Source of the DNA: Oncomelania hupensis
Taxonomy: Eukaryota > Mollusca > Gastropoda > Littorinimorpha > Pomatiopsidae
Reading direction: 5' to 3'
DNA length: 64,000 bases
NCBI GenBank assembly: GCA_036898135.1
Contig: CM072511.1
Span: 33,549,324-33,613,323, forward strand
In this document: positions 21,861 to 31,971 of the stretch, one piece after another
Numbering within the stretch: position 1 is the first letter of the stretch
How the letters are laid out: each line of letters opens with the position of its first letter
Made by a program: the position numbers and the translations under genes
Notes under the pieces: generated by a model
The model's database searches: none
Seen by the model: only the letters and a program-made list of their open reading frames with translations
What the model was told of the DNA's origin: nothing

Positions 21861-22205
21861 CTGAAATAGTGAAATCAGATATATGAAGCTCGGTAAATGA
21901 TGCAGCTCAAAATCAAACTGGAATTTGAGACAGACAGAGAATAGAAAGAACGCAATTACTCGTATCTCAGTTTAGCTGGTTTATTGACGATATAGCAAAA
22001 TTTGCGCATAGGAAGAATCACACTGGCAAAAGAAACCACACACACGCACGCACACACACACCAGCTTCTTCCATTCATTCTAGAAATCATTAACACCTCT
22101 CTATCGACAGGAATATTTCCAGCTTTTTTTTGAAACAGCGCTTGTCAACCTCTTCTTAAGAAACCATCCTTAGATCCAAACACACTTAGCAACTACAGGT
22201 CAGTA

Positions 22206-22881
22206 TGACGGCCTACTAGCGACAAAACCTGATAATTACATATGTCATGAGATAATTACAAATATCATAGGAAAATTACAATTATCAAGGGATAATTACA
22301 ATTATCATTGAAAAATTACAAATACCTTCGTGTGATCATGTTTAATTTTCAGTTTTGGCTCTAGCAATCCGTCTGGAAATGGGCCAACACCGAAAATTGT
22401 AATTTTCACTTGATAGTTTATTGAAAATAGGTCGATGATAATTGTAATTATCAGGTTTGGGCGCTAGTAGGCCGTCATAATGTGAATTACACAGAACATG
22501 TGTAATTACAATCATCACTGATACCTGTAAATGCACGTAAATGCACGTTTTGGCGCTAATAAGCCGTCTTAGTCAGAATTAAGCATGATCACGTAAACAT
22601 TGTAATTATGAAGTGAAAATTGTAATTATTTTATTATGTGATAATTACAATTATTGGTTTTGGCGCATTTCCAAGCGGATTGCTAAAGCCCAAACTGAAA
22701 ATTAAACATGATCAAGCGAAGATATTTGTATTTTTTCAAAGATAATTGCAATTATCTCTTGATAATCGTAATTATTACTTGATATTTTTAATTATCACAT
22801 GATATTTGTAATTATCACATGAAATTTGTAATTATCACATGATATTTGTAATTATCAGGTTTTGGCGCTAGTAGGCCGTCA
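22206..22881. mobile_element. Palindromic MITE with TA target duplication
   Basis: Both ends carry TGACGGCCTACTAGCG inverted repeats followed by (C)AAAACCTGATAATTAC. TA flanks it at 22204-22205 and 22882-22883, exactly within a LINE Tyr-Arg-Ser-Val codon run. The interior is a patchwork of ATAATTACAATTATCA-like palindromes and internal copies of the GGCGCTAGTAGGCCGTC end sequence, so the strand can fold into several hairpins. There is no ORF. Relatives lie at ~51744-52130 and ~53860-54030. Confidence 0.85.
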
Positions 22882-22961
22882 TAGGTCTGTACTTCATCGC
22901 GAAACTTCTAAAACGGGTGGTTTTGAACCAACTGAACACTCACCTTACCTCCAACAATCCC

Positions 22962-24487
22962 CCCGTAGGCGTGCAGGGGGTTTCTTTATAAATAGCATCC
23001 CCACTTTCTGGAAATGTAGTGCTTTAAATTCACACTGTCGCTGTCCTCTCATTTGTTCTTTCTCATTTCTACTCTGTTTTATCAACAACCTACCTAATAA
23101 TAATATATTATCTTCTTCTTCGCTAGACCAGTCCTATCCTATCCTATCCTATCCTATCCTATCCTATCCTATCCCGTAACCCGAAGGTCGTAGGGGCACC
23201 ACAGATGATCGTTTAACCAGCATACTCCATCTTTCTCTGTCCTCAGCAGCCCTCATGGCTTCGCTCAGTGTCAAACCAGTCCATTCTCGAATGTTGTCCT
23301 CCCACCTCTTTTTCGGTCTCCCTCTTCTTCTACCTCCTTGCACTGTGCCTTGCAGAATAGTCTTTGCAAGGCCTGATGATCTGGTGACGTGGCCATACCA
23401 TCGGAGTTTCCGTTTCTTCACCACTGTTAGCAGGTCATCGTGTTGTCCAATGGCTTGTTTGATGGTCTGTCGGACTTCGTCGTTGGTGATGTGTTGGGTA
23501 TAGGAAATGCCCAGAAGTCTTCTGTAGCACCTCATCTCCATGCTTTGTATTCTTCGTTGGAGATCTGCTGTGAGGGTCCATGCTTCGCAAGCGTATAGGA
23601 AGATGGAGATGACAAGGGAGCGCAGCAGTCTTACTTTGGAATGTAGACTGATGGTCCTGTCTTTCCAAATGGGCTTCAACCTTGTCAAGGCAGCAGTTGT
23701 TTGTGCGATCCTGGAGAGGACTTCCTGTCGGGACCCATTGTCTGATACAATGGCTCCCAAATATTTGAAGCTATGCACTGTGTTGAGGGATTGGCCTTGG
23801 ACTTTGATGTTCGTATTGATGCCATTGGTGTTGTTGGTCATCATTTTGGTCTTCTCTGCACTTATTTCCATTCCATAGGCTCTGGAGGTGGTGTCAAGCC
23901 TCTGTACCAGCTGTTCAAGTTCTTGCTCCTCTCCAGCCAATCCATCGATGTCATCTGCAAAACGAAGATTGGAGATTGCTCTACCCCCTATGCTGACTGT
24001 GCCTTCATGGTCTGCAAGAGCATCTGACATGATGCGCTCTAGGAAGATGTTGAAGAGTGTTGGAGAGAGTAGGCATCCTTGACGCACACCGATTGTTGTT
24101 CTAGACCAGTCACTTACCTTTTTTCTTGAAAACTCTTCCGAGATAAAACTCCTCATTTGTGTGTGAGGTCTGTTGTATCAGCTTGGGAATAATTATTGGT
24201 CGCTTTCTGCCACATGGTCACTAGGGCTTCCTATGTTATTATTATTTAGCAATGTAGGCATTTTATATGTATGTGTTAGGTTGATATTTTATAATGATGT
24301 TTGTACTCTTTTTTGTTTTTTTAAAAACGGAGGTTCGATAAATTAGAGTATAGCCTCAGCGTCCCCTGCTTGGGATGCCTTTATGTTACCACTGAGGTTG
24401 TTTCAGCAGATCTTTTATGCGAATCATGATTCGGCTCTTTGCAGTCCGCTGGACCCTGTAAACAATGAATAACTAAATTACTAACTA
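22962..24487 (+). mobile_element. 0.7-kb retroposon family copy, with nested LINE
   Basis: ACCTCCAACAATCCC occurs at 22947-22961 and 24488-24502 (15-bp target duplication). The copy starts at 'cccgtaggcgtgcagggggtttc' and ends with GTCCGCTGGACCCTGTAAAC plus a TAAC-type tail. It is itself interrupted by the RTE copy at 23133-24100. Confidence 0.9.
23133..24100 (-). mobile_element. 5'-truncated RTE LINE with 10-bp target duplication
   Basis: CTAGACCAGT at 23123-23132 and 24101-24110 flanks a minus-strand RTE 3' portion ending in (ATCCT)n. The coding part runs without a stop from RTTIGVRQGCLLSPTLFN through LRFADDIDGLAG (catalytic FADD), FKYLGAIVSDNGSRQE, WYGHVTRSSGLAKTILQGT and RRRGRPKKRWEDNIREWTGL to the C-terminus at 23164. 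It is very close to the copy at 27405-30763, so the insertion is recent. The start is lost by 5' truncation; the few upstream codons in frame belong to the host repeat. Confidence 0.95.
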
Positions 24488-24643
24488 ACCTCCAACAATC
24501 CCTTGTCACCACTCCAGTCTGCCTATCGTCCAAATAATTCCACTGCAACTGCTGATCTCAAAATCACAAACGACCTCTTTTCTGCTTCAAACTAGGGTGA
24601 TGTTCCTGTTGTTGCACTCCTGGATCCATCAGCCGCCTTTGAT

Positions 24644-25067
24644 TTGCAGCAATTTTTCAACTATTCAGTATGTATCTAGTTAACTAATGCATACGTTTTA
24701 AAATCTGTGATTGTATTATAGAATGATACGCAAAGTTTGATGATTGTATTATAACGTTTATAATTTTATAATCTCATGTCTAACCCATGTGTGTGTGGAT
24801 GTGTGTGTGTGGGTGTGTGTGTTTGTGGGTAGGTGTTTTATTTATTTATGTTGAAGTGCAATAAGGACATGTAGTGTGATATGTATTTTAAGTTTTACAA
24901 TGTGTCGGAAATGTTCTTGTTAATATGTACATAAGCGTGATTACACGTACATGTTTACATGTTTATAGTATTGTTACATTTTATTACCTTTTGCTGACAG
25001 CAAATCCATGTTAGAATTTCTCCTTGGAGATAATAAAGTTTTCTGAATCTGAATCTGAATCTGAATC
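24644..25067 (+). mobile_element. LINE-type 3' tail insertion ending in (TCTGAA)n
   Basis: It interrupts the host LINE between AAFD and TVGHD. It consists of an AT-rich 3' untranslated sequence ending TAATAAAGTTTTCTGAATCTG repeated four times, a tail type common in CR1-like elements. At most a few bases of target duplication are visible. Confidence 0.7.
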
Positions 25068-25173
25068 TGATACTGTTGGCCATGACATTCTTCTGACTCG
25101 TCTCCAATCTACTTTTGGTATTCACAAAACTGTTCGATCCTGGTTCCGCTCCTAACCCCAAAGACAGATTTCA

Positions 25174-25597
25174 CGGATGCACGGTGGTCTAATGGTAGTG
25201 CTTTGGCTTGCGGATCTGAAGGTCCCGGGTTCGAGCCCTGGCCGGGCCATTGGGTTGTGTCCCTGGGAAAGACACTTTACTCCCGTTTCCTACTCCTTCG
25301 GATGAGAGTATAAACCGAGGTCTAGTCTGTGTGTCGCATACATTCCATCATTACGGACTATATCCTGACGCTCATGTCCTAGACGGGTGAGTGCCGGTAA
25401 CAAGAACACACCCAGCATGCACTTGGTCCTTCTCCCCCATCCCTGGCTGCCCAGGATTGTGCTCAGTTGTCCGGGCGTCAGACCATGCGCCCAAAGGCTG
25501 CAGGTGGGCGTCTCGGGTGATTTGAGTTAGATCCTGTATCGGCCAGCGCCTTGAGTCTTGTCAAGTACTGCGAGATATGTGCTCTATAAAAATCCTC

Positions 25598-25667
<70 letters not shown>
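25174..25667 (+). mobile_element. tRNA-derived SINE, family 1
   Basis: The head carries an A box (TGGTCTAATGG at ~25187) and a B box (GGTTCGAGCCC at ~25230). A ~330-bp body is followed by an (AAT)n tail (25599-25667). ATTTCA at 25168-25173 and 25668-25673 is the visible target duplication inside the LINE. The body includes a 'gatgagagtataaaccgag' block shared with a degenerate copy at 45450-45655. Confidence 0.85.
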
Positions 25668-25669
<2 letters not shown>

Positions 25670-25787
25670 TTCAAACCGTCTCTATTGGCCTTTCAAGCTG
25701 CTCTGTGGAGTCCCACAAGGCTCTGTCCTCGGATCTGTACTCTTTTCCCTTTACGCTGAACCCCTTGGCCATGTCTTTAACAATCAT

Positions 25788-26124
25788 GCACATCACCAAC
25801 GATGAAGTCCGACAGACCATCATACAAGCCATTGGACAACACGATGACATGCTCACAGTGGTGAAGAAACGGAAACTCCGATGGTATGGCCACGTCAGTA
25901 GAGCATCAGGCCTTGCAAAGACCATCCTGCAAGGCACGGCGCAAGGAGGCAGAAGAAGAGGGAGACAGAAAAGAAGGTGGGGGGAACAACATTCGAGAAT
26001 AACTGGCTTGACACTGAGCGAAGCCATGAGGGTTGCTGAGGACAGAGAAAGATGGAGTACGCTGGTTAAACGATCATCTGTGGTGCCCCAACAACCAAAG
26101 AGGTATGGGATAGGATAGGATAGG
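25788..26124 (+). pseudogene. RTE LINE 3' fragment
   Basis: The plus-strand reading HITNDEVRQTIIQAIGQHDD, WYGHVSRASGLAKTILQGTA, then a basic stretch and RERWSTLVKRSSVVP equals the C-terminal ~110 codons of the RTE family. A (GGATA)n tail is at 26108-26124. It is 5'-truncated. Confidence 0.92.
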
Positions 26125-26148
26125 AACTAACTAACCTTTTGGACGGGC

Positions 26149-26345
26149 CGGGTAGCTCAGTTGGTAGAGCTGCTTACTAGTAAGCGAAAGGTCCGAGGTT
26201 CAAATCCCGGTTTGGCCAACGTGTGACATTATTTTCCCCCTAACCATCAACTGGTTCGCTGGTGTCAGAATAATGTGACCAGTAGTCGCCTATATGCTTC
26301 GGTGTCATGTGACTATAATCTACAATTAAACGTCTTTATTTATTT
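26149..26345 (+). mobile_element. tRNA-derived SINE, family 2 (Thr-like head)
   Basis: GGGCCGGGTAGCTCAGTTGG (A box) and GGTTCAAATCC (B box) form a tRNA-like head of ~72 nt, followed by a ~120-bp body ending 'tgactataatctacaattaaacg' and a (TTTA)n tail. The same element with target duplications lies at 42364-42560. It is not a functional tRNA: the acceptor ends pair poorly. Confidence 0.85.
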
Positions 26346-26379
26346 ATTTATTTATTTTATTTTATTATAATTTCGATCC

Positions 26380-26815
26380 GCCGCCGACCGCCTCAAACTG
26401 TTAAGTCCTTCACGCAAAACTTGTCACTGCCGGCCAACGCCCCTTCTCTTTTCAAGCGCAAAAACCAGACGGGGCTCACTGCCTCTTTCTCTCTGTGAAA
26501 ATCCGTCTTTGCCCATCTTCTTATTTCCTATGTAGCGAACCTTTCTTTCCCTCTGTTACGCCCTCCGTTTTTCTTTTTGGTTTGTTTGTGTTTTTTTTTG
26601 TTTTGTTTTGTTTTGTTTGTTTTGTTATTTGTTTGTTTTTTCAACTTGATTAATGTGGTATAATTATGTTGCAGATTTTTTATCTTCTATGTAATGCGTC
26701 TATACTTGCGTGTGTTGCGTGCCTATTTGCGTGTGTTGTGTGTGCGTGAAAGACGCCATGTACCGTGACATATGTGTGCTATATAAATTGTTGTATTATT
26801 ATTATTATTACACAT
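26380..26815 (+). mobile_element. Probable LINE 3' untranslated end with (ATT)n tail
   Basis: The segment ends 'gtgtgctatataaattgttgtattattatt', like the ends at 9782 and 31980. No coding part remains. Confidence 0.4.
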
Positions 26816-26817
26816 GA

Positions 26818-26960
26818 ACACTTGCATACACACACACCACACACACGCGCGCGCGCACGCTCTCACACACACATTATACCACACCACACCACACTACACC
26901 ACACCACACCACACTACACCACACTACACCACACCACAAAACAACACACAATACAACAGC
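26818..26960. repeat. (CA)n / ACACC simple repeat
   Basis: It is a mixed CA, CG and ACACCAC/ACTACACC low-complexity tract. Confidence 0.85.
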
Positions 26961-27404
26961 TAAGTTTGTTTTCTTACCAGCGATTCTATCCCGTTATCGA
27001 AGAGGTGTTTTACCGACCCTGAAGATAAAACATTCACAGATTACAATTTTAGTAGGCATCACAATAATTAGGCTGATTATCTTCTATAGTGAACACAAGC
27101 TCTAAACAACTAACTGATTACATGTGATATGGTGATGCATTTTAAAAAAGTAACCATTCTTGTTAAATTCCAACCCCAACCCTGCGAGTCACTAATGTAA
27201 GGAGGTAAAAGACGTAGAAACAAGTGCTGGACTCTTTCATGTGCAAAGTTCCATCGCGTGCACTTCGGAGTCTGGGGTCATTTAGAGGTTCATCTGTTAC
27301 ATTTGAGGTTCGAATCCCGTATGCTTAGTGCTTATTTATTACATTGTTGCACCCAATACGGCTCACCAAATTGGCCCAAGTTCTGCCGTCTGCTACGCTC
27401 CAGT

Positions 27405-30400
27405 CCTATCCTATCCTATCCTATCCTATCCTATCCTATCCTGTCCCATAACCCGAAGGTCGTAGGGGCACTACAGATGATCGTTTAACCAGCATACTCC
27501 ATCTTTCTCTGTCCTCTGCAGCCCTCATGGCTTCGCTCAGTGTCAAACCAGTCCATTCTCGAATGTTGTCCTCCCACCTCTTTTTCGGTCTCCCCCTTCT
27601 TCTACCTCCTTGCACTGTGCCTTGCAGAATGGTCTTTGCAAGGCCTGATGATCTGGTGACGTGGCCATACCATCGGAATTTCCGTTTCTTCACCACTGTG
27701 AGCAGGTCATCGTGTTGTCCAATGGCTTGTGTGATGATCTGTCGGACTTCGTCGTTGGTGATGTGTTGGGTATAGGAAATGCACAAAAGTCTTCTGTAGC
27801 ACCTCATCTCCATGCTTTGTATTCTTCGTTGGAGATCTGCTGTGAGGGTCCATGCCTCGCAAGCATATAGGAAGATGGAGATGACAAGAGAGCGCAGCAG
27901 TCTTACTTTGGAATGTAGACTGATGGTTCTGTCTTTCCAAATGGGCTTCAACCTTGTCAGGGCAGCAGTTGTTTGTGCGATCCTGGAGAGGACTTCCTGT
28001 CGAGACCCATTGTCTGACACAATAGCTCCCAAATATTTGAAGCTATGCACTGTGTTGAGGGATTGGCCTTGGACTTTGATGTCCGTGTTGATGCCATTGG
28101 TGTTGTTGGTCATCATTTTGGTCTTCTCTGCACTTATTTCCATTCCATAAGCCCTGGAGGTGGTGTCAAGCCTCTGTACAAGCTGTTCAAGTTCTTGTTC
28201 CTCTCCAGCCAATCCATCAATGTCATCCGCAAAACGAAGATTGGAGATTGCTCTGCCCCCTATGCTGACTGTGCCTTCGTGATCTGCAAAAGCATCTGAC
28301 ATGATGCGCTCTAGGAAGATGTTGAAGAGTGTTGGAGAGAGTAGGCATCCTTGACGCACACCGATTGTTGTTCTGAACCAGTTCCCGATGACGCTGTTAT
28401 GAAGGACTGCACATATAGCCATGTCATACAGGCTTTTGATGACTTTTATAATTTTAGGGCTGATGTTGTACACTTTCATTGTTGCTCATAGAGCTGCATG
28501 CCAGACTCGGTCAAATGCCTTCTTGAAGTCTATGAACACATGATATAGATGTTGTTGGTGCTGTAGGTATTTCTCACAGATTATTCTGAGGTTGAAAATC
28601 TGTTCAGTGGTACTTCGCCCTGCTATGAATCCTGCTTGTTCTTCAGCTATGATTTGTTCAGCTTGGGGTTTCAACCTGTTGAGTATTATTTTCAGGAGGA
28701 CCTTGCTGGGATGGCTGATGAGGCTGATGGTGCGGTAATTTTCACACTCCTGAAGGTTACCTTTTTTGGGAAGAGTGATGACAAGCGACTGGGTCCATGG
28801 TGTAGGCCATTCCCCACTCTGCCAGATCTTGTTACAGATAATGGTGAGAGCATCAGTCATCGCTTCTCCTCCTGTTTGTAGCAGTTCCGATGGTATGTTG
28901 TCCACTCCCGCTGACTTCCCTTTCTTCAGCGATTGCACTGCTGCCTCAACTTCTTCCCGGAGAATTGGGAGGATTTCTTCTTCTTCTCTGCTCTCGGGAC
29001 ATGTTAGAACTGATGGGTCTCCATTTGGTGTATGGTTGTAAAGGTCAGAGCAGTACTCTGTCCATCTGTCCAAGACTTCTTGTTCTTCTGTAAGGCATAC
29101 GCCAGACTTGCTTTGGATAGTGGAGACTTTGGGCTGTTTAACACTTGTCAGCCGCTTCACAGTCTGGTAGGCCTTCTTGCTGTTGTTCTTGTTCAGATTG
29201 TTCTCTATTTCCTGGCATTGATCTTCTATCCAGTTCCCCTTTGCTGTGCGCATGCCTTTTCGGATGTCATTGTTGATGTTTCGGTAGACATCAGCTCCCT
29301 ATGAGGTGTTCTTTTTCTTTTTTAACTCTCTTCGTTTATCACACAGATCCAAAAGTTCAGGTATGATCCACGGCTTCTTCTTTGGTCGGTGCTTGCCAAG
29401 GATCTCAGTGGCGGCATCTGTTACAGCTGAGTTGAAGGTAGTGGTCATGGTGTTAACATCTACTTCGCCAGCCCACAAAATAAGCAGTGGTGCAAATTTC
29501 CCTCCAATTGTGGCCTGAAATATTTCTGTCACCTCCGGGTCTTGCAATTTGTCCAGGTCGAACTTCAGCCTAGTGCACTTTGCTGTATTTATTCTCTTCA
29601 AATGGAGCCGGAAAGACATGATCACAAGATCTTGGTCACTTCCGATGTATGCTCCTGGAAAAGTGCGGGTCCTGCCAATGTTGATGCTTGATCTGAAGCG
29701 TTTCTTGACCATGATGTAGTCGATTTGGTTGTGATGCTCCCCGCCGGGACTGTGCCATGTCCATCGTCTGGATTTTTTGTGGAGACCAAGCGTGTTTGCC
29801 AGTACCAGATTGTTGTATCTGGCAAACTCCAATAGCCTCAGACCCCTGTCATTTGTCTCGTTGTTGCAGTGGGGTCCACATGTGTCTCCCCAGTTGTGGT
29901 GCGCATCTTGGCCAACCTTGGCATTCCAGTCGCTTTGTACTATGACTATGTCCTTCTTCGGCACTTGGTCAAGGACCGCCTGTAGATTTTCATAAAAATC
30001 CTCCACTTCGCTGTCTTCATAGTCTGATGTTGGGGCATAGGCCTGGATGATGGTAATGTTGAAAGGGGTTGCTCTCAGACGGATGGTAATGAGTCTACTT
30101 GAGACTGGGCGGCAACCCATGACAGTGGCTAGAATGTTCTTGTGGACCAAGAATCCAACGCCGTGTTCGTGCCTGTCATCTCTACCGCTGAAATAGAGCT
30201 TGTGGCCTTTGTCAGTCTTTGTTTCACCTAGGCCTTTCCAGCGCATTTCGCTGATACCTAGAACGTTCCATCGATAGTGGTCCAGCTCGTGGGCCAGTTC
30301 TTCTAATTTTCCTTCCGCAGTTAGGGTCCTGACATTCCAGGTTCCTATGACGATGTTGTTTCTCGTGCGGATCTTGCTAATTTGTCCATCAGTAGCATAC

Positions 30401-30763
30401 TTTTCACCTCCGTCCTGGTGGCCAACGAAAGGCGCGGTCCTTGTTCCGGGCGACGACCGATCCGGCATGGAATTAGTGGATAGCCTCATCATGTGTTGTG
30501 TCTTGGGCAAAAAAGACCTGGCGGTGCCCAATCCTCTCCAGGCTGTTGGCCACAGCCGAAATCCACGAATACAGTGTGGCTCGCCTCGGCCCTGAGCACG
30601 TGGTCGTTGAACCTGTAGTAACGTGAGGTTCCTCCGCCCTGGCCGGTGACTTCTGTGTAGAAGACTTTCGCCCAGTGATGCCGTGCTAACAACACCCCTG
30701 TTAGTCGCCTCTTACGACACGCCGGGAAACGTTGGGTCTATTCTATTTGCCCGAACCCACAGA
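27405..30763 (-). mobile_element. Full-length RTE-type LINE
   Basis: ACGCTCCAGT at 27395-27404 and 30764-30773 is a perfect 10-bp target duplication. In minus orientation the element has a ~230-bp 5' leader, one long endonuclease/reverse-transcriptase frame, a very short 3' end and an (ATCCT)n tail (27405-27444 on the + strand). The leader contains 'ttcccggcgtgtcgtaagag', which may be structured. Fragments of the same family are at ~6.4, 14.2, 23.1, 25.8, 35.7, 51.7 and 61.1 kb, so the family has been very active. Confidence 0.95.
27436..30531 (-). pseudogene. RTE endonuclease/reverse transcriptase with two in-frame stops
   Basis: The frame from Met at 30531 to the stop at 27436 is 1,031 codons with no frameshift, broken only by TAG at 29299-29301 (after KKKNTS) and TGA at 28486-28488 (HAAL*ATMKVYN, probably a former Trp codon). 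The N-terminal AP-endonuclease part has IGTWNVRTL, GISEMRWKG, IIQAYAPTSDY, SDWNAKVG and GSDQDLVIM. The family's GDLN is SDWN here and the usual SDH reads SDQ, so the nuclease is probably damaged. The reverse transcriptase has FIDFKKAFDRVWH, GVRQGCLLSP and LRFADDIDG (catalytic Asp pair kept). The C-terminal part has a basic RRRGRPKKRW stretch. By family knowledge it drives target-primed reverse transcription; this copy cannot make a full protein. Confidence 0.95.
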
Positions 30764-31087
30764 ACGCTCCAGTAAATAATTTAAAACTGTCCTGTAAACA
30801 AATGATTGCACACTGCCTGTCTTTCCATTACTACAGCTCTGTTAAACTCCAAGCATGGTTTCCAAAGTTTTGGCCCTACTTTACAAAGTTTCTTCCAGAT
30901 TTACTCTCCTTGTAGCAAACAAAACACCTTCTCCCCTTGTCACAATAGTCACTTATGTCGGGTCATCTATAGGTGCCTGAAGTAGGCATTCCTTGACTTC
31001 AATGGCTATCGGGTTGGTGAGGCCATGCTCGTAAATATCGATATGTTGTTGTTTATTTTTAAAATATAAAACGATCTTATATTTCCT

Positions 31088-31433
31088 TAGTTACTAATCA
31101 TTTATTTAAATCATGAAAATATTTCATAATATTTTTAGTATGTTGAATGTCAGTGATTGGGAGAGGGTGCTTTTGTCGCCGTCTGCCTAGGAGTAATCAT
31201 TTATTTAAATCATCAGTATACTTTAGGTTTTTATTTAAAATATTTGATAATATTTTTAGTATGTTGAATGTCAGTGATTGGGAGAGGGTGCTTTTGTCGC
31301 CGTCTGCCTAGGAGTAATCATTTATTTAAATCATCAGTATACTTTAGGTTTTTATTTAAAATATTTGATAATATTTTTAGTATGTTGAATATCAGTGATT
31401 GGGAGCAGGTGCTTTTGTCGCCGTCTGCCTAGG
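31088..31433. repeat. Three-copy ~121-bp tandem repeat
   Basis: Units containing CAGTGATTGGGAGAGGGTGC and CCGTCTGCCTAGGAG recur, with starts 31191 and 31312 exactly 121 bp apart. The first copy is ~20 bp shorter. Confidence 0.92.
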
Positions 31434-31595
31434 AGAGATACAACACAGTGTGTGTTGGCAAAATGAATTGTGTTAGGGGTGGGGGCCTAAATTAAAATTA
31501 AAATGATCACCTCATCATAATGCCTCGCTCACGGAAGGACGGACAACATTTTATTTTCTAAAATGTCTTTTTTTGGACTCATCTCACATGATGAT

Positions 31596-31971
<376 letters not shown>

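Larger units (their letters stand above)
22066..25790 (+). pseudogene. CR1/Jockey-type LINE reverse transcriptase split by nested insertions
   Basis: Colinear plus-strand pieces are EIINTSLSTGIFPA and LLKKPSLDPNTLSNYR (22084-22205), FIAKLLKRVVLNQLNTHLTS (22884-22961), NNPLSPLQSAYRPNNSTATA and VVALLDPSAAFD (24488-24643), TVGHDILLTRLQSTFGIHKT and WFRS (25068-25167), and LCGVPQGSVLG..LFSLYAEPLGHVFN (25668-25790). Each gap is a separate later insertion. This is one 5'- and 3'-incomplete LINE copy. The order of the pieces and the RT motifs make the call firm. Confidence 0.85.

Noticed and set aside
25181..25250. A functional tRNA gene
   Set aside because: It is the head of an (AAT)n-tailed SINE inserted in a LINE, not an independent tRNA.
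26149..26222. A functional tRNA gene
   Set aside because: A and B boxes are present, but the acceptor stem does not pair well and a SINE body and tail follow. The 42364 copy shows the same structure with a target duplication.
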